Positions 46,850 through 58,938 of a stretch of 64,000 nucleotides of DNA are shown in pieces. The stretch comes from Brachypodium distachyon (taxonomy: Eukaryota; Streptophyta; Magnoliopsida; Poales; Poaceae). The notes under the pieces are model-generated. The model was not told the origin of the DNA, did not search any database, and worked only from the letters and a program-made list of their open reading frames with translations. How positions within the stretch are numbered: position 1 is the stretch's first letter; every line of letters starts with the position of its first letter. The DNA is taken from assembly GCF_000005505.3 (NCBI RefSeq), contig NC_016134.3, positions 21,590,584 to 21,654,583 on the forward strand. Reading direction: 5' to 3'. The position numbers and the translations under genes were made by a program.

Positions 46850-47479
46850 TATATAAGGATTTCCACCCCTCCTCGGAAAAAATCACCTCAGCCCCCAAAA
46901 TCCACCGCTCTCGCGCTCGAAGTTTTCGCGACCTCCTCCTCACCGCGAATGCCCGGACGCATTCTTCAAGCTCGGATCTTCAGCGCCGTCGCTGTTCTGC
47001 ATCGATTCAAGTCGGGAATTCCGGGCAAGCGTCGTTTTTCCCCTCTTAGATCGATTTCGCGTACCAAACACATCTAAAATCCTCGTTTGCTGTAGTAGAT
47101 TGATCGCTCTCGCCGAGTTAGGGCTTTGCGGTTAGGGTTTCGGTGATTCCTCTATTCTTCACCAAGCTCATCCTAAGTACACTTCAAATCTTCATTAGAT
47201 AAATTCTCACTCCAGTAGATCGCTATGTTTGCGTAGGTTGATGTGCTCCGTATTTCCTAAGTTCTAGCTAAACAGATCTAGATTGAAGCTTTAGTAGTTT
47301 TACAGTTTAGATCTGTGTAGCTGTCTTCGTTGAAGAACAGAGCTGTCATTCTTCACAAACGTAGTAAATCTGCTTCAACTAAAAACCCTTTGACTCAACC
47401 CTTGTCAAAATCGTTTTGTTGCTGAGAATTTGTGTACTTCTTACCTATTCTTCGTATCCTCTACTTCACAAGTGTCACC
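46850..47479 (+). promoter_or_regulatory. Promoter-like leader upstream of the env-like ORF
   Basis: TATATAAG at 46850-46857, followed by C/T-rich sequence (CCACCGCTCTCGCGCTCG) and a 600-base stretch resembling a plant 5' leader (GTTAGGGTTTCGGTGATTCC). The ORF's first good start is at 47480 (CACCATGTC). Promoter activity is inference; no motif proves it. Confidence 0.35.
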
Positions 47480-50400
47480 ATGTCTGATTCTACCCGCTCC
47501 AGCAATGACTCTGACAGAGAAGAACGTTACCAGTTTGACTCAACGCCTGAGCCCTTACCGCCGGTTTCTCCTAGAGTAAACATTGAAGACTCAAATGAAG
47601 AAATTGAAGACCCTGTGCCTCTGAGAGTGACACCCTCTCATGGTGTATGCCTGAAGTATGCCATCAACTCCCCACGGCCTGGTGAAGTTTTGCCCAGTCG
47701 TGGAAAGAAAGTGGCGTTCAAGCCCAAGGCAGAGAAAAAGGAGAAAGTGAAAAAGTTCAAGGACGTGCCTGCTCCCATTGCTGAAGAAATTCTTGTCTTC
47801 TATTCTTCAGAAGAAGATGTGGAAGAGGAGACTAGAATGAAGAGAAAGCACCGTCTCTAGCACATTATCCGCAAGCACTCTCGTGTGTTAGCCGCTGAGA
47901 TTCAGAGAAGAACGAAGGAAGTGGAGAGTGCCAACCTGTATTTTCTGGCTCCCAAGCTGGGAAACTTCAAGATTGCCCGCAAGGAAGGCGGACCTCACCG
48001 TGAAGAATTCAACAGAAGAGCTCTGCAGATCATCAGAGATATCAACTATGTTGACCTCTCCAAGAAGCCCAAGTCCAAGAAGGCTTCAGACACTGAAGAC
48101 AGCGATGTATTCCTGTCTAAACCTGCCGTTGAACCTACCAGAGCATCTAGGATCTGAGGTTCTTCACTGCCTCCTCTTGGGCCTCGCAACAAGCCCAATG
48201 AAGACACCAAAGGCAAGGACAAGGTGCCTAAGAAGAGGAAAGCCGATGAAGACGCAGAGAAACAGTTCAAGAAGGATCTGAAGAAAGCTAGAAAAGCCTC
48301 TGCTGTTGGACCCGGTTCCTCATCCAAGGATGTTGCTGCTGCTACTGTTGCCGCCATGGCCTCTGGAGAAATTCCATATCCTCCTCAAGTTGTTCACATT
48401 GATCCAGTTCTGCTTGCTGCTTTCAATGAAGGAACGCTTCCAGATTCCCTCATGAGCCATGTTGAACGCCTGATTGTTGCCAAGACTCGGGCTGAAGAAT
48501 GGGAGCAGAACCGCAGCTTGCGTATTGCCAGGCGGTTAGAAGAAGAAGACTGTGCTGAGAAGAAACGTGTTGAGAAGGAGAAGGTAGAAGCTGCCTTGAA
48601 GGAGAAGAAAGCTGCTGAACTGCAGAAGAAGAAGGCTGAGAAGGAAGCCGAAGAGAAGAAAAGGGCTGACCTCATCGCCGTGAAGAAAGAAAAGGAACTT
48701 GCGTTGAAAACTCAAGCTGAGCTTGAGAAGAAGAAGAAGAAGAAAGCTCTGCTCGCTGAGCAGATGAAACAAGCAGCCGAAAGCCTGAAGGCTGATAAGG
48801 CTAAGAGTGAAGCAAGGAAGAAAGCTGCTGAGAAAAAGCCTGAAGTACAGGGCGGAAATGAAGAAGTTGATCGAGAGAAGACAGAATATGAGAAGACGAG
48901 GGATGCAGCTCGTGAGACCCGTCGTGTGATTAGTCTCAAGGCCAGACATGATTCAGCTGCCCCCGCTGACACTGAAGAAAGTCAGGATTTACCTCAGACC
49001 GGTCCAAAGAAGTTTACTATGACTCGTCAGGCGTCTCAGATCGCTGAAGTGAAGAAGACTGCCAAGGAGTTTGGTCTGAAGATCAAAGTTCCTGCCGGAA
49101 GAAGTTCCTCCACTTCATCATCTGCGGCAGTTCCTCTGAAGAAAGCTATTGATACACTTGTGCCAGATACATCAACAGTCAAGCTTACTACACTTGCTGA
49201 GAAACAGGAACAAGCTGCTTCATCCCCCACAGTACTGTCTGAGCACAACGCAGAACAGGAAGAAGGAGATGAGGTGTTGGGAAGAACAAAGAAGACATCA
49301 CCCGTCCTGAGGAACCTCCCACCAGCAGCTCGTTGCCTCGCACTGAATCAGTGGATGCCTCTGCTGAAGAAGGAAGAACTTGTGACTTCGAAGCTGAAGC
49401 CACTCGTGATTTGCATGCCAATGACGCAGAAACTGATGCAGATGCCCCAGTGCCAACACCGGAAGTCCGTGTGAAGAAAGTTGTTAAGAAGAAGAAGTTT
49501 GTTGCCCCGTCCGACCCGTCAGACCCGTTCGACCCAGATTCCTCAAGCGATGAGGAGAAAGAAGAAGAAAAGAGATAAGAAGAAAAGGAAGAAGACCCCG
49601 CGCAAGACTCTGATGATCTAATGGAGATTGACCGTCTGCCAGAAGATCTGCTCAAGCCTGCGCCGAAGAAAAGACGATCCGAAGTTGCTAAGGATCGTGA
49701 AGACAGGAGACTCTCACGGATGCTTGTGAGATCTCAAACTATGTCTGAAGACAACCGCGAGCTGTTGTCTCCCAAGCCCAAGATGCCTATATCCTCTGAC
49801 CGAGAGAAGGTTTACTTCAAGGCCTTGAAGAACACTGAGCTTCGCCTCGTAAGGCTGGAAAATGGGCTGAAGTACAAGGAGGAGAGATCAGCTGAAGACC
49901 GGAGGTTTTGGTCTTTTGAGCAGCAAGACTACTATGCGCAGATTCTTCTGCCACAGACCCACTGTGCCAAGATGAAGTACATCAATGATGAATGGTTTGC
50001 CATCAATCGTCAGAGTGGAATCATGACTGCTGCCAATGCTCTTAATAATATGCATCTGCTCAAGTTTGTTCAAACCTGCCAGAATTGGAATGATGAGCTG
50101 ATTCTTCAGTTCTATGCTACTTTCGGCAGAAAGGTCTGCAAATTTGAAGACAACTCAAAGGGCTACAACATCTACTGGATGACAGATGGTGACAGGCACA
50201 GCTGCACCTTCAGGCACTTCAAGGATTTCCTTGGTCTCGCTAAGTTCGATGGCCAACCCAAGATCCATGAAGAATAGGCTGCCTCAGATGAAGACATTGC
50301 CATTCTCTATGAAGAAGGATTTTCTGGCGCCTATGAAGGACTGACTGGGTTGAAGCCTGAAGTGAAGGTTATCAATGACATTCTCCGTTTCACTCTCTCC

Positions 50401-50994
50401 CCAAAGCAAGCCAGTTCTAGTGAGATAGTCGGTCTTCACCGCAATCTGCTGCTTGCCATCTTTAAGGGTGAGAAGAAAGATTTTGGAGACTACATTCTTC
50501 AAACCATCACCCATGCCTCCGCAGACCGTGTGCGTCCTCTGCCCTGTGCACCCCAGATTATGAAGATCATCCTGCAGTTGTCTGAGAAGCGTTTTGAGTT
50601 CGAGCATCAGCACAAGTACTTTTCGCTGAAGCCTCAAGATCCAGAGCCATCTGTGCTTCCTCCTACCTTAGTTTCTGATTGCTCGGAGTCTTCACCGCCC
50701 ATCCTGTCGCAACCGCAGCTGAAGCAAGCACTTCGTCCATCTGATTCTCCGTATGAGACCAGCTCCGGCACGGATGGTTCCCTAAAGAATCTCGTTGTGA
50801 AGCTCTCCCGCAAGATTGAAGATCAGCAGGATCTCCTTGAGAAGCAGGGCGCTCTGTTGAAGAATCAGCAAGTACTCCTGAAGAAACTGGTGTCACGCGA
50901 AGAGAAGACCAGTAGCTTACTTCAAGACTTCCTCGCCAAGCACTGCCCCGACGTTCTGAAGCTTGAAGACAGCGACGCTACACCAAGCCAGTAG
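47480..50994 (+). pseudogene. Env-like third ORF of SIRE/Maximus-type Copia, broken
   Basis: An almost continuous coding region of about 1,170 codons on one strand, starting MSDSTRSSNDSDREERYQFD. Breaks: stops at 47858-47860, 48155-48157, 49576-49578 and 50275-50277, and a frameshift near 49310. The N-terminal part is acidic. The middle (about 48480-48960) is a long Lys/Glu/Ala-rich helical, coiled-coil-like region. A globular part (49800-50270) contains FWSFEQQDYYAQILLPQTHC and CTFRHFKDFLGLAKFDGQPK. The C-terminal part ends with heptad-like Leu/Gln repeats (DQQDLLEKQGALLKNQQVLL). No convincing signal peptide or membrane span is seen, so 'env-like' describes position rather than function. AAAGGGGGAGAA follows at about 51022. 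Confidence 0.7.
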
Positions 50995-50997
50995 TCT

Positions 50998-51541
50998 TCA
51001 ACCTTTTTGGCGTCTTGATGCCAAAGGGGGAGAAGGAGTCAGGGGGAGGTTTCGCTTTTGAAGGGGGAGTTTTGCTTTTGTCTGGTTCTTCGTCATTCTT
51101 CGTCGTCCTAAAAACTTAAGTTCTATTCTGTGTGGTTTAAAACTCTTGGTTGTGTTGAAGTACACTAAATTTTGCCTCTTGCACAAGAATTCTGAAATGC
51201 CTGTGATAAATTTAATCTTCATGCATCTTCATTCCTCATGCATGCATATTTACTTCAATACTTGTTGGTGCTGCATCTGTTCACTTCAATTTATGAGCAT
51301 GTATGAATTCTTATTATTTCTGCTCTAACCCTGTATACGATGCACACCCTTGTTTCTGAAGAATATGAAGATTTCCTCACACTCCTAAAGCTCTTTGCAC
51401 TTGCATTCAAACGCAATCTAAATAGTGCATATCTTCAGGGGGAGTCTTCATATAACTCAGAAGCTAAAACCTTCACACTTAATTTTTCCCATCTATGAAG
51501 CTTTAACCAGTGTTGTCATCAAACACCAAAAAGGGGAAGAT
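50998..51541. other. Non-coding 3' internal region of the Copia element
   Basis: AT-rich, with two G/A-rich tracts (about 51020-51070) and the polypurine tract at 51531-51540. No ORF. Confidence 0.6.
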
Positions 51542-52724
51542 TGAAAGGGAAACCTTGCCCCTGTATGAGTTTGATGAATGATGACAACATAGTTGAGGAA
51601 CTAATGAGGTACATTGAGTGTTTCAGGTTTTAGTTCCTCAGAAGAGTTGATTAAGCCAGCATCGATGACCCCTAAAAATTGAAGTACAGATACTGACGTG
51701 AAGTATGAAGAACTCAGTGAAGAACGTGAAGCATAGCATTCTTCATAAATCTTTCCGTAACTTTTTCTTCACTTGAGTATAGGAACGCCGTACTATTAAG
51801 GGGGCTTTGAAGTGTGGAGCTGGTTCAGGTGAAACCTTATTCTTCATGTTCAGCTTAGGCGAAAACCATTTTATGTGTGTTTTTCGTCGGAGTGAAGAAT
51901 GAAGCATTTCAGGCTTCACAGAAACTTCTGCCTGAAGTCTTCACTCTGAGTTCAAATGTGTTTGAAAATCTGTCGCTTTCGTGCTTGACCACCTAATCTA
52001 ACCGTTGTGAGACAAGTGATGAAGTGTGAGCTGGAGGCTCAAAGTTCACTTTATCCAACGGGTCACAACGGCTAGATCAGCCGTGGCCAAGGCTATATAA
52101 GACGACCTACCGCGAAGAAGTTCGGTGGTGATCCCGAGTGAGTTGTTTTCAAGAACACCTAATAAAACCCTTAGAGCTGAACTGAGCGTGAAGAATGGGA
52201 TCTCCTCTCTAGCCGAGCACTTGAAGCTTGTTACTCTTGGTGATTGGCATCACCTAGACGGCTAGGAGTCAGTGTTGAAGAGCAGTCGAAAATTGTGATT
52301 TGCCATCAACTAGTCTGTGAAGGTCCGGAGATCACCTCAAGATCTACCGCGAGTAACTGGGCGAGACTTCAGTCTTAGCTCAGGAGGATTGGGTGGACTT
52401 GTGTGTCCGCGAGTCTTGTGTGACTCAGCCCCCTCAACGGAGACGTAGGATTGTCCAACAATCTGAACTTCGAAAACAAATCCTTGTGTCTTCAGTCTTG
52501 GTGATTTCGTTCCTCAACTTTTACTTTGTGAAGTATAACTGATTCATTGTGTTCTGTCTTCATTGCTGCTGCTAAACCTGTTCATTTTTCTTCTTTCCGC
52601 TGCTACTCTAAAAATTGTTGAAGTACTGTGACTGTCTTCAGTCTTCAGTCTTCAGTCTTCATTTTGAAGAAAGAATTAAAACTGGTCACATTCACCCCCC
52701 TTCTGTGACATACTCGATCTTTCA
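51542..52724 (+). repeat. 3' LTR of the Copia element
   Basis: 1,183 bp partner of 37418-38592, TATATAAG at 52094-52101. It carries an expanded CTTCAGT repeat near 52636-52660 that the 5' LTR lacks. Confidence 0.92.
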
Positions 52725-52729
52725 CCGGC

Positions 52730-55651
52730 GGCAGCTTCGCGAGCCCAACGTCGTCCACCGCAGGGATCTGCAGCGCCCTCTCCCTTCGCCGGCGCGCGCC
52801 CTTCGTGAAGGATGAGCCGGCCCGTGCTGCGCCCTCTTCCTCCTCCCTTCCGTCGGTGCAGCCACCCCTCAGCGGCTCGACGTCGTCCGCCAGCCTAGCC
52901 GCCAGGAAACGCACGCCGCAGGAGCAAGTATGAACGTCGCAGCAGCTGCGTGATGCTTATGTGCGGGGAGCTGCCGTGGTGCTACTGCGCAAAGAGGCAG
53001 GTTGGGTAGACCCGCGGGTCAGCGAGACCCGAGTCGGGTCCGGGACTTGTAGGATTTCAGACCCGGTGTCGGGTACGGGTTCGCGTCGTGGGTCTGGGAT
53101 GGGTGACTGGGTCCGGGTCTGGTCGGTGATTATGAGAAAGTAAATTCGACTAACTTTCTGCAACATGTGATGAATAATTATACAAGTCGAATAAATATTC
53201 TAGATGGCTCGGATTATAAAAGTAGCTATAGTTATTTGTACTTACCATATTGTTATAGGTTAGAAAATGCGCGACATGTGGTGTCCATGGCCTGACCCCG
53301 CCCCGAAACTGCCGGGTGCCATCCATATCGCCGCCTTTCCCGTGTCCGTTTCCTTCAGTTCCCCATCGCCACCTCCCTCCTCCGTTGTTCCGCAGCCACC
53401 ACCGGCCAGAGCCTCGAGTTCCCATCCTCCTCCAACTTGACGAGTTGACGGCCGCCATCCGCCTCCAGATCCGCCGCTGCCACCTCGCCCCCCGACACCT
53501 CTGACCCCCTTCTTCTCACTCGACTCCTCCACCACCCTTCTCCAGATCCACCACCGCGAAATCGCCCCCTCTGGCCACCACTCACACCACCCTCAGGTCA
53601 ACGCCCATCTCGCGGCCTCCAATGGTAATGATGTATGATGTCAATGTAGCTGGTAGCCCATGAGATTTGGCTTTACTTCAACTTACTGTTTTCCATATCA
53701 TTATTTGGCAGAGCAATGATCCCAGTCAACAAGGTGCCCAAGCTGCATTGAAGTTCTTGTCTTGAGAAATGTTGAGCAGCTGCTCAGATGCTCATTGGAG
53801 TATTTCCCATATCTTTATACATATGCTAGTCGTGCCAGTATCAGCAATATTGGCGATAGAATCTTGACTAGTATGGCCATAGCTGAAGATGGACTGCAAC
53901 CATCTGGAACTTCTTCTGATCTTCTCTAACAACACCTAATAATTCGACAAGCATTCAAGCTCTAAAGCATCCAAGAGAAAGGTGACCCCAAAAAGGAAAA
54001 GGAAGCTCTGATTTTGTTGCATGAAGATGCTATGTTTGTGTATTTCTGAGATACTGTCAAAATTCTTTGGGGTCCCAAATTCTTTTGAAGTGAATATATG
54101 GTGTCTAAAATCAACCATGAAGTGTATATATCAAGCAGCAAGGGGATATATCCAGGGCACAAAATTGCAAAGACCAGTGCATATTTACATGGCTGGATCA
54201 ACTCCAAAGGAGAGATCATAGAATAGAGAGGGGAGCAAAAGAATTTCAAAGTTTCTGAGCAATGATGGATTAACATGGGAATAGAGCAGTAGGAATTTTC
54301 AAAGACTTTGAGGCTTCTTGAAAGCCAAAGATTCCAAAGAATTATAATTACTACAACATCCCACAGGCAGGTAGAAGCATTGAGGGGCAGAGTTCCTTCG
54401 CTGTAGTGAAAAGATCTTGAGAGGAGTGCATCACATTAACAGACACTGATCTACCACTGCACACTTGGTCAATGCATCTGAAATGGCGAGAATTCCACGG
54501 CGTAGCAATACCACCAGGTAACACTAGAGAACACAAACTCACACACTGAGAGCCTACAGATACAACTTGCCAACTGCCACTGAAGAACAAGTGACAACAG
54601 AAATTTCTCCGTAAACAGAATGAATGTTCAGAAACAAAATGAGATACGCCACTGCTGGCTACTCTTACAACACATACAATGTTAGGTCATCTCTCCCCAT
54701 CCAATAACAGAATATTTCCTGCAAATTATCTCTAATATTTCTGCTAACTCGTAGAAGAACTTAACTCATACAAGGCAACAGACCAACACTGCAGTTTCTT
54801 CTTCAATGCAGTCCTGCAGAGAAACGAGAACAGAGAACATCCGAGGTTTAGGTGAACGAACGCGGCCGTCGACGTCGGATCGAGGACTGAGGAGGTCGTC
54901 CGAACCGGGCGGGGGCGGAGGAGGCCGTCGGAGCTGTGAGGCGGACGGAGGAGACCGTCGAAGTGGGGAGTGGCGGGGGGAGCAGAGGAGGTCGGCGAGG
55001 TGGGTAAAGGCGGGGCGGAGGAGGCCGCGGGAGCGGGGGCGGATGATCCAGTGGCGGCCGGTGGAGCGTGCTCTCCTCCCCTTCCCGCGGGGCGGCGGCG
55101 CGGAGGCAGAAGCTGCAGACCGCAGTTTCCCCCGAGAAGCCCGCGAAGATTGGTTTTTCCCGTGGATGCAGATAAGTTCATTCCCCTATGCGCTGCTAGC
55201 CGTTGGATTAAAATGGACGGTGGATATAGGGCCGCAGGGCAAGCTGTGCTTTTACCATGGCAAGGCTGGCCTAGGAATGGGGCGGGTAGATGGTTTCTTT
55301 GGTTCGGATTTTGACATGGGCATGATTGTATCATATGGTTTTTATGGCAGGTACACACGCGTACAGCCGCGCTAGGCCTAGTCCAATCTCAGGAAGCCAC
55401 CTCAGCTTCACCACGTAGCAACCGCCTGCCCGTCGGCCCTGTCACTGGTACATTAGGCCCAAGCGGTCCCATCTGTCAGCGCACATCCAGCCCTTCTTCA
55501 GTTAATTGCTCCTTCTCCCCATAAATCTCTCCACGCGCAGCCAGAACGCCGACGAAAGAGCCAGCACGCCGCCGCAGCCGCCAAGATCTGACCTGAGAGC
55601 CCAAAGAGGTCTGATCCAGGACGTTTCGGTTCCATCCAGAGGGTAGCGGAG
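52730..55651. other. Intergenic DNA, GC-rich blocks, ERD2 upstream region
   Basis: 52730-52950 continues the host sequence left of the Copia element. 52980-53130 is rich in GGGTC/GACCCG words. 53280-53620 is C/T-rich on the plus strand. 53640-54760 is AT-richer with no gene I recognise. 54880-55060 holds five or so imperfect copies of a GAGGAGGYCGTCG word. 55255-55325 repeats the block seen near 30980. 55380-55651 is the probable ERD2 promoter and leader; a CCAAT lies at 55380-55384. Confidence 0.4.
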
Positions 55652-58600
55652 ATGAACTTGTTCCGGCTGGCCGGGGACATGACCCACCTCCTCAGCGTGG
55701 TGGTGCTCCTCCTCAAGATCCATACCATCAAGTCATGCGCAGGTGACTCGCGGGCACATCCCTTGGAACCATAACTACGAGTTGAACTAAGTCAATAGCG
55801 AAAAAAATAGCGTATTCATTTGAATTTACCTGTTGGCTTCTTTTTTGAGCTAACGGACTGTAAGCAAATTGCCTACAGTCTATCTAAAGTTGCTAATCTA
55901 AGCAGCAAATGCAGAGTAGTCTTTTCTCTTGGCTCGGTGAAAGACAAGGTTTAATTCTGAAGATTTGTCTGCATCTATATAGACTTGGTGTCTTCTGATT
56001 AAAAATGAAGTCATTGTAGGCGCCATGTATTTAAACTCTCGATATTGGGGAGACCATGGTGTCTGAAATACGAGAGTAGTTGACTACATCTGTGGGCGTG
56101 CACGGACACAATGCACCCGTTCGTGAAGGAAAAGATATTTCGAGCCGTTCGATTGGACTTTGTTATATTTGTAGAGGACACCACTCGCTTTGATGCTCAG
56201 TTCTCTTTCTGTTGGACATCAGGTGTCTTGCTTTGACGAATAATATGCACCGTTAGGTTCTATCATTCCAGAATGGAGTGACAGACCATTCTTTCTCAAT
56301 GGAATGCCTTTGAAATGAATGTTCTCATATGAGTTTTGTTTAAGCTGAAAACTAGCAGGTGCTTCGCTCAGACTTTGTTTTGTCGCAAGCTTCGGTCTGT
56401 TCAAGGTCTGTAGTGCAATTTTTGTTGCCGTTCGGATAAAGAGTTCGGCATGTGGAAATTCACTTAATTTAACTAGGTGTGCCTATATTTTGGCCTTAGT
56501 CGTTTCATGCATGCCTTGACGCCCATCAAGTTAGCTTACCTTGAATACTGAATAGCAAGGCAAAGAGTAGAATAAGTTTTTCTCTTAATTTTGAAAAACT
56601 TACGAAAGCTAATTTTTTTGCAACAAACATTTAGCCTCACATGGCACAGAATAGAGAATATTGGTGGCCTGTGCAATCTAATGCAAATCATCTGTGAGAA
56701 TAAATAGCTGAGACTCAATGAAATACACCATGTAAGGCACCCTAGAAGACACAACTTCTTTAGATGCCAAACATTCCTTTTTGAGGGAGTATAAACCAGT
56801 CTTCGCCTTATTATTTCCCTTGTGAGGTTTATAATGTAAGAATCTTGTAATGAAAACACAATAACCTATTGAGCACATCTATGCAGGGCTCAGTTTGTGC
56901 TTGCTGAACCTTGCCTTTTGTTTTTTTTTTTGACCGGGCTTCTTTTCTGTGTTTGAACTGTGGAATCTACTTGGTTATGTTTTGTTTTTACTAATTTCTC
57001 TGTTACATCTAAAACCACAGAATCATTTAACTAACTACAACAGCCCATACGATAAAGTATGGGTTTTTGGAAAAAAAAGCCACCACATACCAAAAGCAAC
57101 CTCAATTAGTAGTAATAAACTTATAAAGTTTGCTCCTTTGTTTTCTATTTCTAGTAACTATTTGATTTTGTACTCTTACTACTGCCATAAGCCTCTCTTA
57201 TCATTTGGTTGATTGTCCTATTTTTGTTACATTTGATAATTTCTGCAGGCATATCTCTGAAGACACAGGAGCTGTATGCAATTGTTTTTGCGGCTCGTTA
57301 CTTGGACCTATTTGTGCATTTTATGTCCCTGTATAACACCATCATGAAGCTGGTCTTCCTGGCAAGCTCTTTCTCAATAGTTTGGTACATGAGACAGCAT
57401 AAGATTGTCCGTAGAACCTATGACAAGGAGCATGATACCTTTCGTCATCAGTTCATACTGTTGCCATGTTTGGTTCTAGCTCTTCTCATTAATGAGAAGT
57501 TTACTTTTAGAGAGGTCCGTTCTGTTGATTTCTGCATTCTCAAATAATAGATTATGATGCTATCATTATGTCAAACCATCCAATCAAATCCTGACCTATC
57601 TAGATATACTAACATTTTACTCGTAGTTGTTAGGGCCAGTCTATGCAATGTGGTAGTGTTGCCAAATATTGTTATTGAAATTTTACTGTCTTGATTTCAC
57701 TGCTGTGATCATTTGTGTCAGTATTCTTAACAGGTGATGTGGGCATTCTCCATTTATTTGGAAGCTGTAGCGATTCTTCCTCAACTTGTGTTGCTACAGC
57801 GCACGAGGAATATTGACAACTTGGCTGGCCATTATGTCTTCTTTCTGGGGTAACGTCCGCAGCATCAATTAGACTGAAAACAGTTTGTTTTGGGCATAAC
57901 AATAGCATCATAATTTATTATTTGTTGGATTGGAGCGACTAGATGTCATGATTAGAATATGCAGTGAAACCCTCATTCAGTGCAAACTTGGAAACTACTC
58001 TCGTAGGACATTGGATAAAAAACACATGGCTCAGCAAAGGTGGAAATCCCACTAGTCACTTAAAAAAAACTTTTGCACATAACCTCCTATCATTGAGTTT
58101 TAAGTGGCTGGTAGGATTTACCACCTTCGATCTGAGCCGTGCCTTTTTTACCCAATGGCCTACGAGAATAGTTTCAATGTTTGCATTGAGTGGGGGTTTT
58201 CACTGGATAAGTCGCCTATCTAAATATACCAAGAGATAACTAGGAGATTTATTAACTATCCTTTGTGCCTGCGCCTGGTATACTTCTGGCACCACATGAC
58301 ACAAACATAGAACTCTTCATAGGATAAAAGCTGCCTGTCTTGGTTCTACCATTTCTATGATGTCATTCTACTATAAATTCCTTGTTTAACCTTATGAATT
58401 TTCTTATTTCCTATTCAGGACCTCATTTCCCCCTATTTTGTCATTTTATAGTTTGTCACTGGTAACTGTTTCCTAACACATTTGCCCTGTTTCTGATGCA
58501 GTGCATACCGTGCACTTTATATCCTTAATTGGATTTACCGATACTTCACCGAACCTCACTTTGTTCACTGGATAAGTAAGAACTCCACGTATCGTACCTC

Positions 58601-58938
58601 TTACTGTTTCTCGTGACTACAGTGAATGTAATACTCCCTCAATCCGGAAATAAGTGACTTGGATTTGGAAATAAGTGACTTGGATACAAATCCAAGTCAC
58701 TTATTTCCGGACGGAAGGAGTAGTAATTACTTAGATGTAACCGAGATATTTCCGATGCAGGCTGGATTGCTGGTATCGTGCAGACTCTGCTGTATGCTGA
58801 CTTCTTCTACTATTACATAACAAGGTACTCCCTTCGCTTTACATTGTCATTTTGCCAGATCTGTCTCATCCTACTGACGATGTACTCCAAACAATTTACA
58901 GCTGGAAAAACAATGTGAAGCTAGAGCTGCCAGCCTGA
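55652..58938 (+). CDS. ERD2: ER lumen protein-retaining receptor (KDEL/HDEL receptor)
   Basis: A seven-span Golgi/ER membrane receptor that binds escaped ER proteins by their C-terminal K/HDEL and returns them in COPI vesicles. Exons: 55652-55742, 57249-57514, 57734-57849, 58502-58575, 58761-58824, 58902-58938. All junctions are GT-AG, phases agree, and the product is 215 residues, the normal plant length. It opens MNLFRLAGDMTHLLSVVVLL. Conserved blocks include KIHTIKSCAG, SLKTQELYAIVFAARYLDLF (with the R47-Y48 ligand-site pair), TRNIDNLAGHYVFFLG, YRALYILNWIYRYFTEPHFV and LLYADFFYYYITSWKNN, ending KLELPA. No breaks. Intron 1 is about 1.5 kb and intron 4 holds a MITE. It reads as a functional gene. 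Confidence 0.96.
58632..58722. mobile_element. Stowaway-type hairpin MITE in ERD2 intron 4
   Basis: TA-CTCCCTCAATCCGGAAAT and its inverted partner ending GGACGGAAGGAG-TA. A 91-bp strong hairpin with an internal duplication of GGAAATAAGTGACTTGGA. Confidence 0.85.

Larger units (their letters stand above)
37418..52724 (+). mobile_element. Ty1/Copia LTR retrotransposon, SIRE/Maximus type, 15.3 kb with a nested solo LTR
   Basis: LTRs 37418-38592 and 51542-52724 (TGAAAGGGAAACC...CTTTCA) are flanked by CCGGC at 37413-37417 and 52725-52729. TGGTATCAGAGC (38595-38606) is the tRNA-Met primer site; AAGGGGAAGA (51531-51540) is the polypurine tract. Order: gag with zinc knuckle, truncated integrase, RT, RNase H, then a long env-like third ORF, the layout of the SIRE/Maximus lineage. 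Every ORF is broken and the protease and integrase core are missing. The LTRs look very alike, so degeneration seems greater than LTR age alone suggests. Confidence 0.9.

Noticed and set aside
54744..55358. 204-codon minus-strand frame
   Set aside because: Low-complexity Pro/Ser/Arg over a GC-rich repeat, with no start context, splice sites or family.
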